Below the pieces are notes generated by a model. It made no database searches, was not told the DNA's origin, and saw only the letters and a list, made by a program, of their open reading frames with translations. Positions 1-9,450 of a DNA stretch of 64,000 nucleotides are shown one piece after another. The stretch lies in assembly GCF_000421185.1 (NCBI RefSeq), contig NZ_ATWJ01000012.1, forward strand, positions 248,001 to 312,000. Reading direction: 5' to 3'. Position 1 is the stretch's first letter. Each line of letters opens with the position of its first letter. The position numbers and the translations under genes are program-made. This stretch comes from Ornithinimicrobium pekingense DSM 21552. Lineage in GTDB: Bacteria; Actinomycetota; Actinomycetes; Actinomycetales; Dermatophilaceae.

Positions 1-46
1 AGAGGACGTCGCGCTGCTGGGCGAGCTCGGTGAGCGGGTGGGGCAT
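1..46 (-). CDS. Start of an unidentified gene cut by the window edge
   Basis: Only the first 15 codons are present, reading MPHPLTELAQQRDVL and continuing off the left end. The ATG is preceded at good distance by GAGGAG, and the start lies 16 nt after the stop of the upstream small Cys-Cys protein, so the two are probably one transcript. The peptide could be the lead-in to the first beta strand and P-loop of an ArsA/MinD-type ATPase, which I recall as a frequent neighbour of this small-protein family. That identity is a guess, because the P-loop itself is outside the window. Confidence 0.6.
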   Translation of the reverse strand, partial: MPHPLTELAQQRDVL

Positions 47-62
47 CAGGCTCCTCGGGGGA

Positions 63-341
63 TCAGCAGCACGAGAAGTGCTCCAGCGGCGAGCGGTCCA
101 GGCCCATCCTCCGGTGCCAGTCGTGGAACTGCTCGTAGACCACCGGCAGCAGCTCGACGGTGTAGTAGCTGACCGGGTTGGGCACGCCCAGCGCCTCGGC
201 CATGACGATGACCATGAAGAGGTCGTCCTCGTCCTGCTGGGCGCGGGCGAAGGTGCGGCGGTAGGGACCGCTGTAGAAGTCGCGCAGCCCCGCAGCCACC
301 TCGGCGAGGCGGCTGCGGGGCCGGCGGGGGGGGTCCTCCAT
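63..341 (-). CDS. Small protein ending in Cys-Cys (cory-CC-star-like)
   Basis: A 92-residue soluble protein of unknown function. It has a basic N-terminus, a central stretch LRDFYSGPYRRTFARA and an acidic patch (QQDEDDLF), then a helical C-terminal half ending EHFSCC directly before the stop. The terminal Cys-Cys-stop is the hallmark of the actinobacterial family named cory-CC-star in protein databases (from memory). It lies just downstream of cstA in the same direction. In enterobacteria the partner of CstA/BtsT (YbdD/YjiX) is also a small protein ending in Cys-Cys, although the rest of the sequence does not obviously resemble this one. A metal- or thiol-related role for the tail is inference. 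Confidence 0.75.
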   Translation of the reverse strand: MEDPPRRPRSRLAEVAAGLRDFYSGPYRRTFARAQQDEDDLFMVIVMAEALGVPNPVSYYTVELLPVVYEQFHDWHRRMGLDRSPLEHFSCC

Positions 342-359
342 ACCTGGAGGGTATGCCGT
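338..359. repeat. Inverted pair of the GGTATGCC-type word
   Basis: Two copies of the over-represented word face each other: CCATACC at 338-344 and GGTATGCCGT at 350-359. The pair sits in the 62-bp gap between the cstA stop and the start of the small Cys-Cys protein and could form a small stem in RNA. The second copy is an exact match to the ten-base consensus found throughout the window. Confidence 0.6.
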
Positions 360-403
360 CCCTCCGGCCGGGCGTCTGCGAGGCCCGGTCGGAGGGCGGG
401 GCG

Positions 404-2194
404 TCAGCCGCTCGTCGGCGGCTGGTCGTCCCGGTGGCGCTGGTGGTGGTGACCGGCGTCGGTGTCCTCGTGCGGCGCCGGGCTGTCCAGGCCGATGGCG
501 ATCTGCGCGGCGCTGAGCTCACGCAGCTCGGCGTCGTCGTCACCGGGGTAGTCCCGGGCGGTCCGCATGGCACCGACCGCCTCGACGATGACCCAGACGG
601 CCGCGACGATGATGACGACGTCCAGGACGAGAAGCAGCCAGTTCTGGGTGTCCCAGAACGTCCCGAGCTGGATGACCGCGGCGTAGAGGGTCATGAACGC
701 CACGAACGCCAGCGGGATGAGCGCCGGGAGCGGCGAACGACGGCGGCGCATCAGCATGATCGCCAGGATCGACAGGGTCAGCGCAGCCATCAGCTGGTTG
801 GTCGTGCCGAACAGCGGCCAGATGAGCATGCCGCCCGAGCCGTCCGCACCGGCGCCGAAGGTCAGCGCGAGGGCGACGCCCACGGCGACGACGGTCGCGA
901 CGACCTTGCTCAGGGAGACGCCCGCGATCTCACCGATCTCCTGCACGACGAAGCGCTGCAGACGCACGCCGGTGTCCATCGTGGTCGCCGCGAAGAGGAT
1001 CGCGGTGGTCGCCATGATGGTCGCCGACAGCGACTGGGGCAGACCGATGCCGGACTCGATGATGGAGCCACCGCCCTGGACGAAGGCGACCACGCCACCC
1101 TGGCCGAAGGCGTTGTAGGTCTCCTGCCACGCTGCCAGGCTGGCGAAGCCGGCGGTGGTGGCGATGATCGAGCCGAGCGCCAGCAGGCCCTCACCGACGG
1201 CCCCGAAGTAGCCGACGAACCGGGCGTCGCTCTCCTTGTCCAGCTGCTTGGAGCTGGTGCCGGAGCTGACCATGCCGTGGAAGCCGGAGATGGCGCCGCA
1301 GGCGATGGTGACGAACAGCAGCGGGACCAGCGACGGGGTGCCCTCGGGCGGGGAGGAGTTGAACGCCGGGGCGACGATCTCGGGCCGGGCGATGAGCACC
1401 GAGACGTAGAGGATGCCCAGGGCGATGAACAGCTGCAGGCCGTTGATGTAGTCGCGCGGCTGCAGCAGCATCCAGACGGGCAGCATCGAGGCGACGCCGG
1501 CGTAGAGGAAGAGCAGGATGATCCACACCGACCGGTCCGGGAGGCCGAGCATCGTCTCGGGCAGCGCGAGCGGGGTAGCGTCACCGATCAGGATCAGCGT
1601 GTAGAGGGCGACGACGCCCACCACCGAGACGAGCGGCAGGTTCCAGTTGTAGCGGTAGATCGCCTGGCCGACCAGCAGGGCCACCACCAGCGCGCCCCAG
1701 GTCGGGATGACCGCGGTCGGCGTGGAGACCAGCAGGTTGGCGATGACGACCGAGAAGGCCGCGTTGACCATCAGCAGCAGCAGGAAGATGACGACCAGGA
1801 AGAGGTTGCGGCCGCGGGCGCCGATGTAGCGCCCGGACAGTGCGCCGATCGACTGGCCCTTGTTGCGGACCGACGCCCACAGGGCACCCATGTCGTGCAT
1901 GCCGGCGAAGAAGATGGTGCCGATGGTCACCCAGAGGAAGGCGGGGAACCAGCCCCAGATCACCGCGATCGCCGGGCCCACGATGGGCGCGGCGCCGGCG
2001 ACGGAGGTGAAGTGGTGCCCCCAGAGGACGTACTTGTTGGTGGGGACGTAGTCCACACCGTCCTCGAGGGTGTGGGCGGGGGTCGGGATGGCGTCGTCGA
2101 GGGCGTAGATCTTGGCGGCCAGGAACTTCGAGTAGAGGAAGTAGCCCGCCAGGATCATCCCCACGCCGATCACAGCGAGGAGGAGGGAGTTCAT
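404..2194 (-). CDS. cstA: CstA-family carbon starvation / pyruvate or peptide permease
   Basis: A 596-residue polytopic inner-membrane protein of the CstA/BtsT family, which moves peptides or pyruvate across the membrane when carbon is scarce. The N-terminus is a transmembrane helix. The family signatures TNKYVLWGHHFTSVAGAAP (about residues 52-70) and FFAGMHDMGALWASVRNKGQ (95-114) are intact, followed by many hydrophobic segments. The C-terminus is a hydrophilic, His-rich cytoplasmic tail (GHHHQRH). Length is close to that of actinobacterial homologues and shorter than the 700-residue E. coli proteins. It is followed by the small Cys-Cys protein. The 109 bp upstream to the tRNA contain a TTGACG-like -35, but I could not find a convincing -10. 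Substrate preference cannot be told from sequence. Confidence 0.95.
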   Translation of the reverse strand: MNSLLLAVIGVGMILAGYFLYSKFLAAKIYALDDAIPTPAHTLEDGVDYVPTNKYVLWGHHFTSVAGAAPIVGPAIAVIWGWFPAFLWVTIGTIFFAGMHDMGALWASVRNKGQSIGALSGRYIGARGRNLFLVVIFLLLLMVNAAFSVVIANLLVSTPTAVIPTWGALVVALLVGQAIYRYNWNLPLVSVVGVVALYTLILIGDATPLALPETMLGLPDRSVWIILLFLYAGVASMLPVWMLLQPRDYINGLQLFIALGILYVSVLIARPEIVAPAFNSSPPEGTPSLVPLLFVTIACGAISGFHGMVSSGTSSKQLDKESDARFVGYFGAVGEGLLALGSIIATTAGFASLAAWQETYNAFGQGGVVAFVQGGGSIIESGIGLPQSLSATIMATTAILFAATTMDTGVRLQRFVVQEIGEIAGVSLSKVVATVVAVGVALALTFGAGADGSGGMLIWPLFGTTNQLMAALTLSILAIMLMRRRRSPLPALIPLAFVAFMTLYAAVIQLGTFWDTQNWLLLVLDVVIIVAAVWVIVEAVGAMRTARDYPGDDDAELRELSAAQIAIGLDSPAPHEDTDAGHHHQRHRDDQPPTSG

Positions 2195-2303
2195 GAGCGC
2201 ACCTTTGCAGCAAGGTTGAAGGGACGGTGCACACCGTAGTCCACCCAGGCTGTCGCGGCGTCAACCACCCTGCGAAAGTCGCCGAATCGTGATATGGGAC
2301 CAG

Positions 2304-2377
2304 TACCCCCGACGGGACTCGAACCCGCACTGTGCCCATTTTAAGTGGGCTGCCTCTGCCAGTTGGGCTACGGGGGC
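2304..2377 (-). tRNA. tRNA with anticodon UAA (nominally Leu), class I cloverleaf
   Basis: Read on the minus strand, a 74-nt cloverleaf folds well. It has a 7-bp acceptor stem (GCCCCCG/CGGGGGT, with a G-U at the first pair), anticodon stem GCCCA/TGGGC around loop CTTAAAA, a five-base variable region ACAGT, and a T arm with loop TTCGAGT. The discriminator is A and no CCA is encoded. The anticodon is UAA, which reads the leucine codon UUA. Bacterial leucine tRNAs normally carry a long variable arm, which this one clearly lacks. The D stem has three good pairs plus a C-A mismatch. It may be a divergent leucine tRNA, a differently charged tRNA, or non-functional; its conserved features argue against decay. 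Confidence 0.8.
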
Positions 2378-2406
2378 GCGCGACGAGGATACGTGACGAG
2401 CCGGCG

Positions 2407-3231
2407 TCACAGCCGGGCGATGACCTCGTCCAGCATCTGCTCGGTCAGCCGGCCGGTGAAGGTGTTCTGCTGGCTGACGTGGTAGCTGCCGAGCAGCCGC
2501 ACGCGCCTGCCCGTGGCCGTGACCAGGCCGGCCTCGGCGCCGTGGCCGAAGCGGGGCTTGGGCCGAGGGACCTCCCAGCCGACGGCGCGGGCCGCCCGCA
2601 GGAACGCGTCCCAGCCGATCGACCCCAGCGCCAGCACCGAGCGCAGGTCCGGCTCGGCCAGCTGGAGGTCGCGCTCCAGCCAGCCGGCGCAGGTCTGCTT
2701 CTCCTGCGTGGTCGGCTTGTTGTCCGGCGGTGCGCAGTGCGCGGCGGCCACGATGCGTATGCCGTGCAGCTGCAGGCCGTCGCCGGCGTGCTCGCTGCTC
2801 GCCTGGGTCGCGTAGCCGGCACGGTGCAGGGCGGCGTAGATCCAGTCCCCGGAGCGGTCGCCGGTGAACATCCGCCCGGTCCGGTTGGCCCCGTTGGCCG
2901 CCGGTGCCAGCCCGACGACGAGGACCGGCGCCTGCGGCCCGCCGATCCCGGGCGCCGGGCGCCCCCAGTAGGGCTGGTCGGCGAAGGAGGCGCGTCGTCC
3001 CGTCGTGGCCACCGTCTCGCGCCACCGCACCAGGCGCGGGCAGGCCCGGCAGACCGAGACCGCCGCGTCGAGCGCGTGCTGGTCGGCGGACCGGGCCGCC
3101 AGACGACGCACCCCGGCGGCGCTCTTCGCCACGGGCGTCTCCGGCGTCGCCGGGTCCTCCGGCCAGCCGGTCCCCGGCGGCACGGGAGACTCGAAGAGCT
3201 GGCCGGTGATCGGGTGGGGTCGCGGGTCCAT
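2407..3231 (-). CDS. Family 5 uracil-DNA glycosylase (UdgB type)
   Basis: A 274-residue base-excision repair enzyme that removes uracil, and probably other deaminated bases, from DNA. Four cysteines spaced as in the 4Fe-4S family 4/5 glycosylases are present: CRAC at about 61-64, then Cys166 and Cys181. The active-site loop [19 protein letters not shown] (107-125) is of the family 5 type, without the acidic or polar general base of families 1 and 4. The distal DNA-intercalating motif reads [10 protein letters not shown] near residue 252. It lies 9 nt before the ppx stop on the same strand, so it is probably the last gene of the lpqU-mazG-eno-ppx group or transcribed from close by. Uracil repair is especially relevant in GC-rich genomes prone to cytosine deamination. 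Confidence 0.93.
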   Translation of the reverse strand: MDPRPHPITGQLFESPVPPGTGWPEDPATPETPVAKSAAGVRRLAARSADQHALDAAVSVCRACPRLVRWRETVATTGRRASFADQPYWGRPAPGIGGPQAPVLVVGLAPAANGANRTGRMFTGDRSGDWIYAALHRAGYATQASSEHAGDGLQLHGIRIVAAAHCAPPDNKPTTQEKQTCAGWLERDLQLAEPDLRSVLALGSIGWDAFLRAARAVGWEVPRPKPRFGHGAEAGLVTATGRRVRLLGSYHVSQQNTFTGRLTEQMLDEVIARL

Positions 3232-3240
3232 GGGTGGGCC

Positions 3241-4194
3241 TCAGAGCTGGGAGAGGGCGATCCCGTCGAGGATGTCGGTCTCGGAGGCGCGCACCGTGGC
3301 CAGCCCCGAGTCGTGGGCCACGCGCTGGACCACCGTGCGCCAGACCAGCGCGCCGGCGCCGATGACGTCGACCCGGCCCTCGTGCATGAACGGCAGCTCG
3401 CGCCGTCGGGAGCGCGGACGCAGGAGCAGGTCGGTGGACGCGTCGATGACGTCGGCGACGGGCACGTCGGCGCCGTGGATCCGGTCGCGCAGGTAGGACG
3501 GCAGGTCGAGGGCGTGCGCGGTGACGGTGGTGACCGACCCGGCCAGGCCGACGAGGGTGCCGACGCCGCCGAGGTCGACCTCCTGGGCGACCTCCTCGAT
3601 CGCGCGCACGATGTCCGACAGCGCGGCCCAGACCTGGTCCTCGGTCGGCGGGTCGTCGTGCAGGTGGCGCTCGGTCATCCGCACGCAGCCGATGTCGACC
3701 GACCGCGCGGCCTCGACCCGGTCGGTCCCGAGGACGAACTCGGTCGACCCGCCGCCGATGTCGACGACGAGGTAGGGCGCCGGTGCTCCGGCCGCCCGCA
3801 GCCCGCTCGTCGCGCCGACGAACGACAGCCGTGCCTCCTCCTCGCCGGGGACCACCTCGGGCTCCACGGCGAGGTCTCCGAAGGCCTGACGCACGCCCTC
3901 GACGAACTCCTCCGCGTTGGAGGCGTCCCGCGAGGCCGACGTCGCGACGAAGCGGACCGACTCGCACCCCGCCTCCCGGCAGAGCACGGCATACCCCTCG
4001 GCGGCGGCGAGCGTGCGCGCCATGGCGTCCGGGGCGATGCGGCCGGTGCGGTCGACGCCCTCCCCCAGCCGCACGACCTGCATCTGCCGGGACACCTCAC
4101 GCAGGGCCGGCCCCCCGGTCGCGTCGACGCCGACGTCACCGACCAGCAGACGGATCGAGTTGGTGCCGCAGTCGACGGCCCCGACGCGTCTCAC
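3241..4194 (-). CDS. ppx: Exopolyphosphatase / guanosine pentaphosphatase (Ppx/GppA family)
   Basis: A 317-residue ASKHA-fold phosphatase that hydrolyses polyphosphate and/or pppGpp. The phosphate-1 loop GAVDCGTNSIRLLVGDVG lies at residues 5-22, followed by RFVATSASRDASN, EEEARLSFVGA, the second loop LVVDIGGGSTEFVLG and GLAGSVTTVTA. I chose the GTG at 4194 because its GTGA overlaps the stop of the DUF501 gene and the reading frame upstream of it is not coding. Length matches the short actinobacterial Ppx2 type, which lacks the C-terminal HD domain of E. coli enzymes. In mycobacteria the orthologous gene closes the same eno-divIC-DUF501-ppx cluster. Confidence 0.94.
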   Translation of the reverse strand: MRRVGAVDCGTNSIRLLVGDVGVDATGGPALREVSRQMQVVRLGEGVDRTGRIAPDAMARTLAAAEGYAVLCREAGCESVRFVATSASRDASNAEEFVEGVRQAFGDLAVEPEVVPGEEEARLSFVGATSGLRAAGAPAPYLVVDIGGGSTEFVLGTDRVEAARSVDIGCVRMTERHLHDDPPTEDQVWAALSDIVRAIEEVAQEVDLGGVGTLVGLAGSVTTVTAHALDLPSYLRDRIHGADVPVADVIDASTDLLLRPRSRRRELPFMHEGRVDVIGAGALVWRTVVQRVAHDSGLATVRASETDILDGIALSQL

Positions 4195-4724
4195 GACGGC
4201 TGGCCCTCCAGCGCGCCGCAGCAGCCGTCCGCCCACCACTCCGGCAGCGCCTCGATCACCTCGTCGCCGAGGACGTTGACGCCCGGCCCGGCGCCGAGGG
4301 CGTGCGCGGCGAGCACGTGCAGGCACTTGACGCGGTTGGGCATGCCGCCCGCGCTGACCCCGGCGATCTCCGGCACGTGCGCGAGCTCCTCACGCCGGCG
4401 CAGGTAGTCGTTGTGGGCCTGGGCGTAGTCCCAGCGCAGGTCCTCGTCCTCCTGCAGCCGCTCGCTCATCTCGCGCATCAGGCCCTGACTCTCCAGGGTG
4501 GAGATGGCGCCGGTCAGCCGCGGGCAGGTCGCGTAGAACGTCGTCGGGAACGGTGTCCCGTCGGGCAGCCGCGGCTCGGTGCGCAGGACCGTGGGGCAGC
4601 CGCACGGGCAGCGGTGCGCGATCGAGGCGACGCCGCGGGGCGGGCGGCCGAGCTGGCGCTCGATGACGGCGAGGTCCTCGGGCGTGGGCTCCTCGTCCAG
4701 GGTGGTGCGGTCGGGGCGGCTCAT
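4191..4724 (-). CDS. DUF501 domain protein
   Basis: A 177-residue soluble protein of unknown function. It contains a Cys-rich patch CPCGCPTVLRTEP (about residues 39-51), then FPTTFYATCPRLTGAISTLES, and later GMPNRVKCLHVLAAHALGAG and a C-terminal WWADGCCGAL. The conserved cysteines suggest metal binding, but no known zinc motif is obvious. It starts at an ATG that overlaps the divIC stop (ATGA) and ends by overlapping the ppx start (GTGA), so all three are translationally coupled. The family is restricted mostly to Actinobacteria and keeps this position between divIC and ppx, which hints at a link to envelope or stress physiology. Confidence 0.92.
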   Translation of the reverse strand: MSRPDRTTLDEEPTPEDLAVIERQLGRPPRGVASIAHRCPCGCPTVLRTEPRLPDGTPFPTTFYATCPRLTGAISTLESQGLMREMSERLQEDEDLRWDYAQAHNDYLRRREELAHVPEIAGVSAGGMPNRVKCLHVLAAHALGAGPGVNVLGDEVIEALPEWWADGCCGALEGQPS

Positions 4725-5275
4725 GGCTCGGTCTGCTCCGGAAGTCCCTCGTTGGCGATCTTGACCGACTCCCAGACCTGGCCGTACCAGGGGCTGTCGG
4801 CCAGCACGGCGTCGCTGACCGGGGCCATGCCCGGCAGCGCCTCGGTGTAGTCGGTCCCGGTGTCGTCGATCACGGTGAAGGCGGTCTCGCCCTCCTTGAC
4901 GAAGCGCAGCCGCTCGCGGGCCTGCTGCTCGACGTAGCGGTCGTCCTCCCACCTGGCCAGCTCGCCCCGCAGCCGGTCGATCTCCTGCTGCTCCGTCTCC
5001 AGCTGGGCGCGCGCGGCGGTGATCTCGGCCCGCTGCCGCAGGAAGCCGGAGAGCACCGGCGCGACGATGAGCGACATCACCACGACGAGCGCGAGCAGGA
5101 TGAGCATCCGTCGCACGTGCGCGGGGGCACGGCGCACGCTCGAGGCGGCCGAGGAGCCGGCCCCCGCCATCCCGCGCACCCCGGGACGCGGGCCCGGCCG
5201 CCGAGTGGCCGACGGCCGGCCACCCGCGCGGGAGGCCGAGGTGCGCTTGTCGCGCGGTCCGCGGGCGGTGCTCAT
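4721..5275 (-). CDS. FtsB/DivIC-type septum formation protein
   Basis: A 184-residue bitopic division protein. A long basic, disordered N-terminus (residues 1-55) is followed by one transmembrane helix (about 57-77), an extracytoplasmic coiled coil with heptads (QRAEITAARAQLETEQQEID) and the DivIC signature QQARERLRFVKEGET. Such proteins form a complex with FtsL/FtsQ at the septum and help activate septal wall synthesis. The gene follows eno after 227 bp and is coupled to DUF501 by an ATGA overlap. Confidence 0.92.
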   Translation of the reverse strand: MSTARGPRDKRTSASRAGGRPSATRRPGPRPGVRGMAGAGSSAASSVRRAPAHVRRMLILLALVVVMSLIVAPVLSGFLRQRAEITAARAQLETEQQEIDRLRGELARWEDDRYVEQQARERLRFVKEGETAFTVIDDTGTDYTEALPGMAPVSDAVLADSPWYGQVWESVKIANEGLPEQTEP

Positions 5276-5331
5276 CGGCGCTCGCTGCTCCTGTTCACGG
5301 GCTCAGGGGTCGGCTGGGGTCAGGCACACAG

Positions 5332-5341
5332 GGTATGCCGT
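5332..5341 (+). repeat. Intergenic copy of GGTATGCCGT
   Basis: Exact copy of the ten-base word that recurs through the window, here in the non-coding gap between eno and the divIC gene. Confidence 0.6.
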
Positions 5342-5417
5342 ACGCCGCGTCGCGGCGGTCAGGCTGGCCGGGCGGCCCGGACGCGGCGGGTCGGCTCGTC
5401 CGCGGCCCGACGGATGC

Positions 5418-5479
5418 GCCGAGTGGACCACTTCTGTCGCCGGTCCGGGCGGATCGTCGACGAAAGTGGTCCACTCGGC
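5418..5479. repeat. Perfect 16-bp inverted repeat in the eno-divIC gap
   Basis: The arms GCCGAGTGGACCACTT (5418-5433) and its exact complement (5464-5479) flank a 30-base centre. They could form a long hairpin in the RNA leaving eno, 24 bases beyond the eno stop codon. There is no T-run, so it is either a T-less terminator, an RNA-stabilising hairpin or a paired protein-binding site. Confidence 0.7.
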
Positions 5480-5502
5480 ACACTGTGGTGCGACCGGCCG
5501 GC

Positions 5503-7875
<2,373 letters not shown>

Positions 7876-7900
<25 letters not shown>

Positions 7901-8454
7901 TCAGGAATCCTGGGCACGACACCGCCGCCGGCGATGTCCCACGAGCCGTAGCGGGGGTTGACCTCGACGTCGACGGCGGCCAGGGCGTCGGGCGTGGCCA
8001 GGAGGGTCTGCGCGCGCTCGACGACCTCGGACATCGCCGGGTCCTGCAGGAGCGTCATGTCACCGAGCCGCTCCTGGTACTGGCGCGACCGGGCGGCCTC
8101 CAGGGTCGCCTCCACGGGCTCGGCCACACCGGCCCCGGCGAGGAACTCCTCCAGCTGCGAGTCGGTCACCTCCGCGGGGGTGCCGGTGAAGATCTGCTCG
8201 AGGACCGGGAGCACCGCGAGGTCGGTGACGACCTGCTGCGGGCTGCTCTCCTGGAAGGTCTGCAGCGGCTGCTCGAGGTTGGCGGCGACCTCGTTGAGCT
8301 GCGTCGTGGCTTCCTGCAGCTCGGTCACGGAGTACTCCTCGCCGTCCACGGCCACGCCGAGGTCGGAGCCGACGCCGGAGCAGCCGGCGAGGGCGAGGAC
8401 GGCCGTGAGGGCGAGGGCGGGGATCACACGCGAGCGCTTCACGCGCGCCATCAT
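7876..8454 (-). CDS. SurA N-terminal-like lipoprotein (LpqU position)
   Basis: A 192-residue secreted lipoprotein: basic n-region, hydrophobic core ALALTAVLALAGC with the lipobox Leu-Ala-Gly-Cys near residue 24, then a soluble helical domain resembling the SurA/trigger-factor-like chaperone N-terminus (YSVTELQEATTQLNEVAAN). No peptidyl-prolyl isomerase domain follows. It overlaps the mazG start. Mycobacteria have the lipoprotein gene lpqU at this locus, but LpqU is a different (transglycosylase-like) type, so only the position is shared. Either of two adjacent ATG codons (8454 or 8451) may start translation. Confidence 0.85.
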
Positions 8455-8672
8455 CGCACGCTCACCGGGCGACGAGACCCTCCAGGGTCACCCCCAGACC
8501 ACCTGGCGTGCACTGACCCGGCGCCACCGCATACCTCGCGGGTCGGGACGCGCCCGGCCGCGCCGACCCCCGGCGCGCACGTGAACCCTGGAGGTCGGTG
8601 GCAGCGGGCGGGTCGGCGGCACGGACGCCACGCGGAGGGAATGCGCAGGAGGTATGGCGTGCTGTCCCTGTC

Positions 8673-9344
8673 ATGCGTATCGCCATCATCGGAGGACACG
8701 GCAAGGTCGCCCTCAGGCTCCACCCGCTGCTGCGGGAGGCCGGCCACGAGGTCGACGCGATCATCCGCAACCCGGACCACGCGGAGGAGGTGGCGGGCAC
8801 CGGGGCGCTGCCCGTCGTGGCCGACGTGGAGCAGCTCGACACCGACGCGCTCACGGACCTGCTGGCCGGCCACGACCTGGTCGTCTGGTCCGCCGGCGCC
8901 GGTGGCGGCGACCCCGAGCGCACCTACTCCGTCGACCGTGACGCCGCGGTCCGGACGGTCGACGCCGCGGTCCGCGCAGGCGTCGAGCGCTTCGTGATGG
9001 TCTCCTACTTCGGGGCCGGCCCGGACCACGGCGTCCCGGAGGACAACGCCTTCTTCGCCTACGCCGAGGCCAAGGCGGCCGCCGACGAGCACCTGCGGGC
9101 CAGCACCCTGGACTGGGTCGTCCTCGGCCCCAGCGGACTCACCCTGGACGCCTCCACGGGCCGGATCGAGGCCAACCTGCCCGGGTCAGGCGTCGAGGGC
9201 GGCCAGGTGAGCCGCGACGACGTCGCCCGCGTCATCGCGGCCGTCGTCGACCGGAGCGACCTGCGGGGCAGGACCATCGAGTTCAACAACGGGCCGACCC
9301 CGATCGACGAGGCGCTGGACGCGGTCGCCGCGACCCAGCGCTGA
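8673..9344 (+). CDS. NAD(P)-binding atypical short-chain dehydrogenase/reductase
   Basis: A 223-residue Rossmann-fold protein of the NAD(P)H-binding (YtfG/NmrA-like) group. The dinucleotide-binding loop IAIIGGHGKVALRL begins right at the N-terminus, LVVWSAGAGGG follows at strand 4, and YAEAKAAADEHLRAS supplies the YxxxK-type helix. I took the ATG at 8673 because it places the glycine loop where this family has it. The upstream in-frame extension is low-complexity. The substrate is unknown. It stands alone, divergent from the lipoprotein gene and convergent with mfd. Confidence 0.9.
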   Translation: MRIAIIGGHGKVALRLHPLLREAGHEVDAIIRNPDHAEEVAGTGALPVVADVEQLDTDALTDLLAGHDLVVWSAGAGGGDPERTYSVDRDAAVRTVDAAVRAGVERFVMVSYFGAGPDHGVPEDNAFFAYAEAKAAADEHLRASTLDWVVLGPSGLTLDASTGRIEANLPGSGVEGGQVSRDDVARVIAAVVDRSDLRGRTIEFNNGPTPIDEALDAVAATQR

Positions 9345-9392
9345 CGGCGAGCCGGGCGCACGACGACTCGGGCACGTCGCGCCCGAGACGCT

Positions 9393-9426
9393 GCCTCGTG
9401 CGGGGAAAGCTTCCCCCGCACGAGGC
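9393..9426 (-). terminator. Strong hairpin downstream of mfd
   Basis: A 13-bp perfect stem (GCCTCGTGCGGGG with its complement) around an eight-base loop, 25 nt past the mfd stop and also facing the end of the reductase gene, so it may work in both directions. Its core is almost the same as the hairpin at 38057-38102. No T-run follows, as is usual in GC-rich actinobacteria. Confidence 0.7.
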
Positions 9427-9450
9427 ACTCAGCCCGGCACGACCGCCGTC

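Noticed and set aside
353-2239. 628-codon open frame opposite cstA
   Set aside because: Its product is Arg/Gly/Asp-rich with no family features, and the other strand codes a textbook CstA. Long antisense frames are expected in such GC-rich DNA.
2304-2377. Reading the UAA anticodon as a stop-codon suppressor
   Set aside because: Anticodon 5'-UAA-3' pairs with codon UUA, not with the stop UAA.
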